Origin: Nitrospira sp.
GTDB lineage: Bacteria; Nitrospirota; Nitrospiria; Nitrospirales; Nitrospiraceae
Assembly (NCBI GenBank): GCA_016715825.1
Contig: JADJXO010000013.1
Span: forward strand, 62,001 to 126,000
Direction: 5' to 3'
Length of the DNA: 64,000 nt
A model generated the notes under the pieces. The model was not told where the DNA came from and did not search any database. It saw only the letters and a program-made list of their open reading frames with translations. Below are positions 8,354-15,587 of the stretch, piece after piece (positions within the stretch are counted from its first letter, which is position 1; every line of letters begins with the position of its first letter). The position numbers and the translations under genes are program-made.

Positions 8354-8375
8354 AAAAAGGGGACAGGCTACTTTT
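8354..8375 (+). repeat. RAYT-associated inverted repeat, left copy
   Basis: The core AAAAGGGGACAGGCTAC ending in TTTT is found here in plus orientation. The reverse complement lies at 9060-9080, so the pair brackets the RAYT gene. A third copy in this orientation lies at 10194-10214. The repeat overlaps the last codons of the transposase gene. Confidence 0.85.
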
Positions 8376-9018
8376 GTTGATGATGGCGTGGCCGACCGCG
8401 CGATCGCAGCGTGGACTCAAGCCCCATTGACGCCGCTATCCTGGCGATCCAATCAGCCGTGCCAAATGGTCGTTGACGGTTGACGCAGGTACGGAGCAGG
8501 TCCAGCTCGTCATGGTGCAGAGGATGCCCCAGCCACTGTGGGAGGTCGGCACGTTCTGAATCCGGCAATGGGGCTAGGAGTTTCGGATACCGGAGACTGG
8601 ACCACAGCCACTCCCCTGCTTGCTCGACCAGTTTGGCCCGTACCGGATTGTTGAGCACATAGCGCAGCACCGTCAACAGATGCCCATCCTGCTGAATGGG
8701 AAAACTCTTGAAGCGGCCTTGCCACACATGCCCAAGACTCTTGTAATGCCGATGATAGCGGCGGACGTGACTGGTCATCCACCACTGCATAAAGGAACTG
8801 AGACCATCAACGGTCGTGGGTGCCACAACCACATGAAAATGATTCGGCATGAGGCAAAAGCCAAATAGGTCGATGGAGTGTCTCGCCTTAGCGGTGCCGA
8901 GCAGCTCAATGAAGGCGGCATAATCGGCATCCTTATGAAATACGGTGGCGCCCCCGTTTCCCCGGTTCAAGATGTGATAGGCATAGCCGATACTGTAGCC
9001 GCGAGGAATGCGAGGCAT
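8368..9018 (-). CDS. REP-associated tyrosine transposase (RAYT, Y1_Tnp family)
   Basis: The 216-residue HUH-type single-strand transposase shows GFCLMPNHFHVVV (the HUH metal site, N-H-F-H), YAYHILNRGN near the N-terminus, and YVLNNPVRAKLV near residue 130-140. The likely catalytic Tyr is in the segment SHVRRYHRHYKSLGHVWQGRF. I chose the Met at 9018 (MPRIPRGYSIGYAYH) because family members begin there; the frame is open to 9057. It is flanked by inverted repeats at 8354 and 9060, the expected substrates of such enzymes. It looks intact and domesticated rather than part of a multi-copy IS, but copy number cannot be judged here. Confidence 0.9.
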   Translation of the reverse strand: MPRIPRGYSIGYAYHILNRGNGGATVFHKDADYAAFIELLGTAKARHSIDLFGFCLMPNHFHVVVAPTTVDGLSSFMQWWMTSHVRRYHRHYKSLGHVWQGRFKSFPIQQDGHLLTVLRYVLNNPVRAKLVEQAGEWLWSSLRYPKLLAPLPDSERADLPQWLGHPLHHDELDLLRTCVNRQRPFGTADWIARIAASMGLESTLRSRGRPRHHQQK

Positions 9019-9059
9019 GGTCGCAACATGGTATGGCAAACGGGATGCGGGAGGCAATT

Positions 9060-9080
9060 AAAAGTAGCCTGTCCCCTTTT
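9060..9080 (-). repeat. RAYT-associated inverted repeat, right copy
   Basis: This is the exact reverse complement of the 21-base core at 8355-8375 (AAAAGTAGCCTGTCCCC followed by TTTT). It lies upstream of the RAYT gene start and marks the other end of the element. Confidence 0.85.
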
Positions 9081-9106
9081 CTTCTCCCAGCAAGGAGATT
9101 GCTAGC

Positions 9107-9487
9107 TTGAGTTTCTTTAGCATTAAAAAGCGAGACGTAATTATTATTGTGGTTTTGATCACTGCGCTTTTCTCAGGATTACGCTTCTTTACCATCCAAA
9201 GCAACGCATACCAGAAAGCTGAGCAGTTTGCGAAGTCTAACTCGGACGTTCTCGAACTTGTTGGGCCGGTTTCGGAAGTGAACTGGAAGTTTTGGAGCGG
9301 ATTTGATGTTAACTATGCAGGAAGTGGTGGTGAAGCTAGTTTTGTGTTTGAGCTGAAAGGCAGAAAAAGTGACGCAGTGTTGGATGTACGGATGAAACGC
9401 AAGGCTAACTCATGGAATGTTACTGAAGCATATGTCACCACGGATGCGCAGAAAGTTGTGTCAATCAAAGGAGAACAAACGGAGTGA
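9107..9487 (+). CDS. Small membrane-anchored protein, Coa1-like
   Basis: The 126-residue protein starts at TTG 9107 behind AAGGAG at 9092-9097. One N-terminal membrane segment (DVIIIVVLITALFSGLRFF, residues 10-28) is followed by a soluble domain with QKAEQFAKSNSDVLELVGPV and VTEAYVTTDAQ. This resembles the cytochrome oxidase assembly factor Coa1 family (a TIM21-like fold); this is recognition by pattern only. The gene is AT-rich compared with its neighbours and sits directly after the RAYT right repeat, so it may be imported cargo. There is no cytochrome oxidase gene nearby. Confidence 0.5.
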   Translation: MSFFSIKKRDVIIIVVLITALFSGLRFFTIQSNAYQKAEQFAKSNSDVLELVGPVSEVNWKFWSGFDVNYAGSGGEASFVFELKGRKSDAVLDVRMKRKANSWNVTEAYVTTDAQKVVSIKGEQTE

Positions 9488-9508
9488 TTCTGTGTTCAAG
9501 AAGAGGAA

Positions 9509-10228
9509 ATGGGGACAGCAACCGTCTTTGATGTCAAGAGTCGAGTTCAAAAGAAAGTAGGGACAGCTGAGTTGTCGATGACGGTCATGGATGAAAGAGA
9601 AATGGTGGGTGTGGTGGGAAGGTCGCATACGACCGAGCAGAGTGTGACCACGGATGCCAGCGGCAATTTTGTGTTCACCAATCCGCCCACGGGATCGCAA
9701 GTTCTGCTCATCGATGGGCCTTCGGCGCTCTATCCCGCCGACATGCCGGTGCAGATGACGATTCAGCCCGGCGTGGCGAACGTGGTGCCCTATCAGGTGT
9801 ATCTCCACGAAGTGAGTCAGAACTATTTCCCGATTACGCCCGGCGCGCAGACCGTCATTTCGCCACCGGAGATTCCGGATTTGACCATGATCATCCCGGC
9901 CGGGACGACCATCATGGGGTGGGACGGCCAGCCCAATACAAAAGTCTCGATTACCCCGGTCCCGGTGGATCGCATCCCCGTGACCCCACCGCCGGCCCAT
10001 CATCATGTCACGCAAACCTACATGTTCAACTTCGGTAAGCCGGGCGGGGGCTATCCCAGCCGACCGATTCCCGTCCTCGCCCCGAACGACCTGGGCGGCC
10101 TGCCGGGCGAGCGGGCCGAGTTCTGGTACTTCGACGAGTCGCCGACGCCCGATCCGAATGCCAATCAATGGAAGAAGTATGGCGAGCGGAATGAAAAGGG
10201 GACAGGCTACTTTTCCGTGAGAGTTTGA
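9509..10228 (+). pseudogene. Fragment of a YD-repeat/RHS-type surface protein, cut by a RAYT repeat
   Basis: The 239-residue frame has no proper start: its ATG lies in a GGGGACAG repeat-like stretch. From about 9630 it encodes an extracellular segment: TTDASGNFVFTNPPTGSQVLLIDG, then IPAGTTIMGWDGQPNTKVSITPVP, then FGKPGGGYPSRPIPVLAPNDLGGLPGERAEFWYFDES. This is the carboxypeptidase-regulatory-like/linker region typical of large YD-repeat proteins. The frame ends artificially in a RAYT repeat (10194-10214), which supplies the last residues EKGTGYFSV. Neither the beginning nor the YD-repeat part is present, so I regard it as a gene remnant. Confidence 0.65.
10194..10214 (+). repeat. Orphan third RAYT repeat
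   Basis: This is an exact copy of the left RAYT repeat, 1.1 kb beyond the right one and with no transposase beside it. It fuses to and ends the YD-protein fragment, which suggests that a repeat insertion or repeat-mediated deletion broke that gene. Confidence 0.85.
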
Positions 10229-10470
10229 GTGCAATGTGGCCATAGCGGGATGTGCGAGTGAGTGGTGAGTGGCGATGAAAGATTGGTGATGAAGCCGATG
10301 ATACTATCCAAACTTCTGACGGCTGTGGTCTGTGTGCTGATGCTCGGTGCTGTTGTGCCGACGCAGGCCGTTGCCGACCAGGCGCAATACATCTACGACG
10401 ACGCGGGCCGCCTACGCGCCGTCATCGATCCCGCGAGTGATACCGCCATCTACGCCTACCTCTGACAATG

Positions 10471-11808
10471 TCAACCTGGTTGAACGCGTTGTCTGTCACG
10501 AGTCTCCGGTTCAGAGTCGGACGCACGGCGGGCGCGTCGTGGGTGACGGTGCGCGACATCGAGACTGGTGACAAACTGATGGACGGCTGGGTCGATCGCC
10601 AGGACACGTGCTTCCGCCATCGGAATCGGGCTGAGCACTGGCAGCCCTTCCTGCCGATAGACCGTCGCGAGCGCCGGGATGCCCCGAGATCGCTGCCCGG
10701 TGCCATAGGCTGGGGCGCGGGGAGTACCCGGGGCTGGGCCACTGCGGCGCCGTTCGCCCGTGGCGCGCCGCCGGAGGCGGGCGAGTTTTTCTTGGGTCGC
10801 GCGCGGGAGCGCATAGCGATAGGGGGCCCCGGTGCGGAGCACGTGCCAGGCGAGCGTGACGAGCTTACGGGCGGCCGCCACGATCGCAATACTCCGATTC
10901 TTGCGGCGCTGAAGTTTGCGGACAAAGGCCCCAAGGGGGCCGGGATGTCGGTCAAGATGTTGGGCCGCTTGGACCAGGAGCCACCGGACATGGCTAGCCC
11001 CCTGTTTCGTGATGTGGCCGGTATAACAGTGGTGCGCCGACTGCCGCACGGACGGAACCAGGCCCAGATAAGCGGCCAACTGTGCCGGAGTGGGAAAGCG
11101 GCTCACCTCCCCGATCGCCGCCAGCAGCGCGGTGGCGACCGCGACATCGATTCCGGGCAGCGTGAGCAAGAGCCGGACGCGAGGATCTTCTCCTGCCGCT
11201 TCGACTTGGGTCTGCTCCAGCGCGGTGAGTTCCTGGTCGACGGCGGCGAGCAGGCGACAATCGGCGTCCACCGCGGCGCGCTCGGCAGCGGGGAGCTCCA
11301 CCGCCGCCAACCAGGCCACGCCGGCGCGGGAAAAGAGATCGGTGACGGGACAGGGCAGCAACAGCTGATGGAGCACACTGTGCAGGCGATTCTTCAGGCG
11401 CGTCCGTTCGGCCACCAGCACCGTGCGACGGGTGGTCAGTCGGCGGGCGGCCAACGTGGCCGGATCCGGAATCCACACCGGGGGCAGATAGGCACAGCGC
11501 AGCAACTGGGCCAAGACTTCGGCATCGACCCGATCCGTCTTGATCTTGGCCGTAGCGATCGCCCGCGTGCGAAGGGGGTTACTCACCACCAGCCGCGCTG
11601 GGGTCTGTTGCAGGATCGCGATGACCGCCCAGGTATTGGTGGTCGCTTCGACCGCGACGGCATCCTCGGCGGTGAGCTGGCTGGCCCAAGCCGTGAGGGT
11701 GGTGCGGGTCAACGGAAAGCGCTGGCGGCGACAAACGGTCCCGTGGGCATCCACCGTACACCCCACCACGACCGTCTTATGAATATCCAACCCAATAAAC
11801 TGTGGCAT
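10471..11808 (-). CDS. IS110-family transposase (DEDD + Tnp_20)
   Basis: The 445-residue protein starts at ATG 11808 with MPQFIGLDIHK, behind GGAAGGAGG (11813-11821); the frame is open 26 codons further but without purpose. The RuvC-like DEDD part shows D in GLDIHK, E in VEATTNTW and D in KTDRVDAEVL. The C-terminal Tnp_20 domain shows LLTLPGIDVAVATALLAAIG and YTGHITKQGASHVRWLLVQAA with the expected catalytic Ser. No frameshift is seen, so it may be active. IS110 recombinases are guided by a structured bridge RNA from the noncoding end of the element. Confidence 0.92.
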   Translation of the reverse strand: MPQFIGLDIHKTVVVGCTVDAHGTVCRRQRFPLTRTTLTAWASQLTAEDAVAVEATTNTWAVIAILQQTPARLVVSNPLRTRAIATAKIKTDRVDAEVLAQLLRCAYLPPVWIPDPATLAARRLTTRRTVLVAERTRLKNRLHSVLHQLLLPCPVTDLFSRAGVAWLAAVELPAAERAAVDADCRLLAAVDQELTALEQTQVEAAGEDPRVRLLLTLPGIDVAVATALLAAIGEVSRFPTPAQLAAYLGLVPSVRQSAHHCYTGHITKQGASHVRWLLVQAAQHLDRHPGPLGAFVRKLQRRKNRSIAIVAAARKLVTLAWHVLRTGAPYRYALPRATQEKLARLRRRATGERRRSGPAPGTPRAPAYGTGQRSRGIPALATVYRQEGLPVLSPIPMAEARVLAIDPAVHQFVTSLDVAHRHPRRARRASDSEPETRDRQRVQPG

Positions 11809-12081
11809 CGGTCCTCCTTCCGGTATGAGCGCAGGCGACAGCATAGGGGTCCACTCGGCAACTACCTCTCCGGCCTCGCAGGCCACTCGGGTGGGCCGCA
11901 GGGGCGGTCAGATACGATCGCGAGCTCGCAGCTCATAGGCATACACGACCGGCCCCACGCGACGTGGTCCCCGCGCTCGCGTCGCCACCTCGCGTGCCCC
12001 AAACCCGATCCTACGTCTGTACGCGCGACCACGGTGCGTGGCAAGTGGGTGACTCCGTCGTCCTGTTGTCATACCCGATAT
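11809..12081 (-). ncRNA. Noncoding 5' end of the IS110 element, candidate bridge RNA
   Basis: This 273-base stretch separates the transposase start from the right boundary of the element and holds no gene. In IS110-group elements such as IS621, the long noncoding end upstream of the recombinase encodes the bridge RNA that pairs with target and donor DNA. Size and position fit. I have not folded it or found the guide loops, so the call is by position only. Confidence 0.4.
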
Positions 12082-13188
12082 GACGCTGTCTGGAATCTGC
12101 TCTCCATCACCCGCAACACGGGTGGCGTAGGCGCTCCGACCATCACGGCCTTCACGCCGAAAACCGGCAACGCGGGAACATCCGTCAACGTCTCACTGAC
12201 TGGCACGAATCTCACTGGCGCCTCGCTCGCCACGAGTAATCCTGGCATCCTCGTCCGCAATGTGTGGCCACACCGACTTCACTCACCGCGATGTTCCAGA
12301 TTTCGTATAGTGCTGCGTCCGGTGCTGCAGCCGCCACCGTGACGACGACCGGTTCGGCCACGACTTTGTTCTCCGTCAATGCCTCGGCACCGGTCCTCTC
12401 GACCCGGTCACCCGCATGGTGACGATGACCGGCAATGGCTTCAGCACGACCGCAGGCTTAAATCAAATCCGCTTCAACAGCGTGACTGCCACGACCTTAT
12501 CAGCCACGGCCACCACGCTGACGACCCAAGTACCGAGTTGAGCCACGACTGGCCCAGTGACCGTGACAGTGGGTGGGTTGGTCTCGAATGGCGTGAATTT
12601 CACCGCGGCCGCTGCTGGTCCACCACCCACATTGACTTCAGTCTCACCGAATGTCGGCTCCGTCCAGGGAGGCCAACAATCGATCTTGACCGGCATGAAC
12701 TTCGTGTCCGGGACCACGGTGAAGATCGGGAACAAATCAGCCAGCGTGCTGACACTGGTCTCCGCGACGACCATGATCGTCCAGGTGCCGGCCTCGGTAC
12801 CAGGTCCGACCGATGCGGCAGTGACAAATCCCAACGGCGATGTGGTCATTCAGAACGGCTATATCTATCTCTCCGGCGTGCCGCTCGATGGCCCCTTCAC
12901 CGGCTCATTTACGACCGGCAGCGGGAGCGATACAGTCTCGCTGACGGTGATGATCACCCCAGTCAACGGCGCGAACAACCTGCCGTTCAATACCTCGATC
13001 GTCCTGACCTTCTCCGATCCGATCAATCCGAACACGGTCAATGCAGCGACTGGGATCAGCGCGAGGGCCACGATCACGGCGACCTTCAGTGAATCGGTGA
13101 ATCCGAACACAATCACGCCCACGACGTTCCAAGTCACTAGCGGCGGGGCCCCGATCGCCGGAGCCTATGCCTTCTCGATCAGACGATT

Positions 13189-13206
13189 TGTTGGACATGT
13201 CCAACA
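13189..13206. repeat. 18-bp perfect palindrome, candidate centromere/operator site
   Basis: TGTTGGACATGTCCAACA reads the same on both strands. It lies exactly where the decayed IPT gene breaks off and 300 bases beyond the end of the KorB-like gene. The same core recurs at 13329-13346 inside a longer palindrome and in damaged form at 13264-13282. Confidence 0.7.
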
Positions 13207-13263
13207 CATCTGGGTACCGGGACAGGCACCGGCTGCGCCTGAGCCAGTCCCCTAGTCGCAAGT

Positions 13264-13282
13264 TGTTGCGACATATCCAACA
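13264..13282. repeat. Imperfect copy of the 18-bp palindrome
   Basis: TGTTGCGACATATCCAACA differs from the perfect sites by one inserted C and one G-to-A change. It lies between the two perfect copies, at spacings of about 60-75 bases. Confidence 0.55.
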
Positions 13283-13320
13283 GAGCATCGTCACGCTATG
13301 TAATTTGACCACCATCTACC

Positions 13321-13354
13321 TGGCAGGTTGTTGGACATGTCCAACAACCTGCCA
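13321..13354. repeat. 34-bp perfect palindrome containing the same core
   Basis: The sequence from TGGCAGGTTG to its reverse complement CAACCTGCCA is a perfect 34-base palindrome centred on the ACATGT of the 18-bp core. No T run follows on either strand, so it is not a classical terminator. With the copies at 13189 and 13264 it forms a small cluster downstream of the ParB/KorB-type gene, where plasmid parS sites are commonly found. Confidence 0.7.
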
Positions 13355-13466
13355 AACTGAACTGTGCTACGACTAGGACAGGATAGAATGGAAGAATCTT
13401 GATCGTGGGAGATTCGAGAATGTTGGAGCTGGAGATCGCCTACTGTGTGGCCATGAAATAAGGCTG

Positions 13467-13496
13467 CCCCCTCCCCATCTGTGTCTGGAGAGGGGG
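13467..13496 (-). terminator. Terminator of the partition operon
   Basis: A GC-rich hairpin (CCCCCTCtcc, 10-base loop, then the complementary GGGGAGGGGG on the minus strand) lies 14 bases beyond the korB-like stop codon and is followed on the minus strand by a short TTATTT stretch. Confidence 0.55.
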
Positions 13497-13509
13497 TCAC
13501 GACGGGAGA

Positions 13510-14439
13510 TTACTGAAAAATGATCTGCTCGATCTGGCACTCCCGTGCCGGCACTTCTTCCTGTTTGCCATCTGCAAATTGCACGATCACATGATTAGAC
13601 CGTTGTGGTGCATGCCGTAAATCAATCGTTCCGGATCGTTGCTGAAAGATGACGATCAACGACGGCATCGCCGTGACCGGTTTTGACTTTCTCTCCTGGT
13701 TTCCACTCTCACCTTGCGCATCGATGACATTCTCTTTTTGTAGACCCTTGAGCTCCGACGCTAAAGCCGACACGGTGGCTCTGGTGATGTCCTGCGCCTT
13801 GCCGCTCCACTGCTCAACTTCTTTGGGAAAGTCTTTGTGCAGGTTCCGTAAGTCGTAGAGGGTCTTGGCTGAGACACATTTCCCCGTCGCATAAATCTCT
13901 TCCATGCAGGCCGGCATATCGATCAATGCCAAATGGTTCGTGACCATGGATCGATTCACTCCAAGAATTTCTGCAATCTTGGCTTGTTTTTCCCCTTCGT
14001 CCATCTTCTTCTTGATAAATATCGCCAGCTCACGCGGCTTCAGATCTTCCCGTTGCAAGTTCTCGATGACCTGCTGATAATCGGTATGCGATCGATCGAT
14101 GAAAGCAGGAATCGTGGTCTTGCCGACGGCCTTTGAAGCTCTGAGCCGGCGCGCCCCAAAATTCAAAATCCAGCGCTTCTGCTCGGTGGGATGGGGCCGG
14201 ATCGAGATGGGCGTTTTCACGCCGTGGACTCTGACGCTCTGCTCTAATTCGTCCATGCTCGCCGCATCGAATTCTTGGCGAGGCTGAGCTGGATCCTCTT
14301 CAATGTCCTTGACTGGAATTTGAAGCGGCCGCCCTAAGACCTCAGCCGTCACCGTCCGTTCTTTGGCAACCGGATCTGGGGCTGGTGCGGTCCGATCAAG
14401 CGCGGTGAGATCCAACGTCGCGATCAGTGGTTTTTTCAT
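13510..14439 (-). CDS. ParB/KorB-like DNA-binding partition protein
   Basis: The 309-residue protein has a ParB N-terminal domain (IPVKDIEEDPAQPRQEFD, then LNFGARRLRASKAVG, equivalent to the G-E-R-R box, then VIENLQREDLKPRELA). An HTH follows (KQAKIAEILGVNRSMVTNHLALI). The C-terminus (PSLIVIFQQRSGTIDLRH to VIVQFADGKQEEVPA) looks like the SH3-like KorB C domain of IncP plasmids. KorB both partitions DNA and represses promoters. The gene overlaps parA by 4 bases (ATGA). A plasmid-type KorB on what looks like a chromosome suggests an integrated plasmid or conjugative element; no conjugation genes are in the window. Confidence 0.85.
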   Translation of the reverse strand: MKKPLIATLDLTALDRTAPAPDPVAKERTVTAEVLGRPLQIPVKDIEEDPAQPRQEFDAASMDELEQSVRVHGVKTPISIRPHPTEQKRWILNFGARRLRASKAVGKTTIPAFIDRSHTDYQQVIENLQREDLKPRELAIFIKKKMDEGEKQAKIAEILGVNRSMVTNHLALIDMPACMEEIYATGKCVSAKTLYDLRNLHKDFPKEVEQWSGKAQDITRATVSALASELKGLQKENVIDAQGESGNQERKSKPVTAMPSLIVIFQQRSGTIDLRHAPQRSNHVIVQFADGKQEEVPARECQIEQIIFQ

Positions 14440-15218
14440 TCCATCACCCCCATCGTATGAGCGACCTTTTGAAAGATCGGTTTGAGATGTAACCAGGCCT
14501 CGCGTGAGCTGGTTTTTTGTAGGGTCCAGATCGGCGCTCCCATGGCCTGGGCTTCAGCCATGGCCGTTCGCGACGGAATGGCGGCCATCCGCCCATCCTC
14601 GAGTCGAATGAACAACGAGGCAAAGGCCGTGCAGAGTTGATCGAAATTGGCTCGCTGAAACGGAGTCGGCTCCACCAGATTCGGCAGGAGCCCGATGAAT
14701 CGAAGATCCTTGTTCAACGTACTTTGGATCTTCAAGACCTGCGCCCGCAGCGCGGCGATGCCGTCGACGGCTTCTTGATTCAGTTGAATCGGCGACAGCA
14801 CGAAGTCCCCCACCACGAGTGAGGCGAGCACCCGGATATCCGGGTTGGGATTCGTATCGATGATGGCCACATCAAATCGGTCGTCCATCTCGTTAAGGAA
14901 GTGTTGGAGATTGTTCGCAAACTGGTTGTGATCTTCTTCCCGCCGCTCAAGTTTGAGCAGATCAGCATGGGACGGAATCACCACAAAGGTCCCGCCTTCA
15001 ATGGTGGTGACCGGCTCGGTCAACAATTGATCTGCGGTGACGGCCGAGATGGTGGCCAGCTTTGAGGTGCCGATGTTTTTCGATGTGTTGCCCTGATGGT
15101 CCAAGTCGATGATCAAGACCCGTTTCTTGAGCATCTCCACGAGAAAGTACCCCAGTTGGCACGCGATCGCCGTTTTCCCGACGCCACCCTTCTGATTTGC
15201 CAACACTAACGTCTTCAT
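14436..15218 (-). CDS. ParA/IncC-like partition ATPase
   Basis: The 260-residue deviant Walker ATPase starts at ATG 15218 with MKTLVLANQKGGVGKTA behind GGAGAGG. It has KGGVGKT near residues 9-15, LIIDLDHQGNTSKN (Walker A') and VAIIDTNPNPDIR, with the order and size of plasmid ParA type Ib/IncC proteins that lack an N-terminal HTH. It is the first gene of a two-gene partition operon with the KorB-like protein. Upstream, a TTGACA at 15385-15390 (minus strand) and the palindrome TGACAATTGTCA could be promoter and operator. Confidence 0.85.
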   Translation of the reverse strand: MKTLVLANQKGGVGKTAIACQLGYFLVEMLKKRVLIIDLDHQGNTSKNIGTSKLATISAVTADQLLTEPVTTIEGGTFVVIPSHADLLKLERREEDHNQFANNLQHFLNEMDDRFDVAIIDTNPNPDIRVLASLVVGDFVLSPIQLNQEAVDGIAALRAQVLKIQSTLNKDLRFIGLLPNLVEPTPFQRANFDQLCTAFASLFIRLEDGRMAAIPSRTAMAEAQAMGAPIWTLQKTSSREAWLHLKPIFQKVAHTMGVME

Positions 15219-15361
15219 CAACACCTCTCCTTCTTCACGAGCCCGTGAGTCCGCCTTTCTGCTGCTGAGATACTAAAATGTGGATACCGAACTTTGAGTA
15301 GAATGGAGTGTCTCATCGAGTAGGTTTTGGAAAGTTGTGACATCCTGCGTGTTTGAATGGA

Positions 15362-15390
15362 GCAGTATCCTAGGTGATGACAATTGTCAA
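15362..15390 (-). promoter_or_regulatory. Candidate promoter/operator of the partition operon
   Basis: On the minus strand TTGACA (15385-15390) overlaps the 12-base palindrome TGACAATTGTCA (15378-15389). A weak -10-like GATACT or TACTGC lies 15-17 bases further. The overlap would allow self-repression, as is common in par operons. The 15225-15587 gap otherwise holds nothing I recognise. Confidence 0.35.
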
Positions 15391-15587
15391 TCGTCTTGCT
15401 CCGAAGGTCCTGAAAATTTTCCCACTCGAGCCGTTCCGAACCTGGTTGTACCATCCTTCAGCGGTTGGGGACCTCGCTTGATGGATGGTGGCCATTGACA
15501 TCTGCTCCGACACGGTATAATCAGCCTCCTGAGTTTCTACGAAATCACGGAGGTGTCAGGGATGAACCGTTGGAGGCTGAGCTAACC

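Larger units (their letters stand above)
10460..12081 (-). mobile_element. IS110-family insertion sequence
   Basis: The ends are placed by the interrupted host gene: the YD repeat stops after TAC at 10457-10459 and continues with GACGCTGTC from 12082, so the element is about 1.62 kb, give or take a few bases. Subterminal TGACAA at 10463-10468 and TTGTCA at 12066-12071 form a short inverted match; long terminal repeats are absent, as is normal for this family. The transposase gene reads leftwards and ends almost at the left boundary. About 270 bases upstream of it are noncoding. Confidence 0.8.
10262..13180 (+). pseudogene. Decayed YD-repeat/IPT-domain secreted protein, split by an IS110 element
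   Basis: The 5' piece (10262-10459) encodes a signal peptide (LSKLLTAVVCVLMLGAVVPTQAVA) and one YD repeat (QYIYDDAGRLRAVIDPASDTAIYAY). The reading resumes near 12075 with YDAVWNLLSITRNTGGVGAP and continues through IPT/TIG-like domains (PTITAFTPKTGNAGTSVNVSLTGTNL; PTLTSVSPNVGSVQGGQQSILTG) and a Big_5-like domain (NPNTITPTTFQVTSGGAPIAG). Besides the insertion there is a frameshift near 12258, another near 12410-12420 and an in-frame TGA near 12539-12541. The 3' end is lost at about 13180, directly before a palindrome. It is a dead gene. Confidence 0.8.

Noticed and set aside
10468..12342. 624-codon open frame on the plus strand
   Set aside because: It is the antisense of the IS110 transposase, with low-complexity Arg/Gly-rich translation; only its last part carries the resumed IPT pseudogene.
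13321..13354. Reading the 34-bp palindrome as an intrinsic terminator
   Set aside because: No T run follows on either strand, and its core is repeated nearby, which suits a protein site better.
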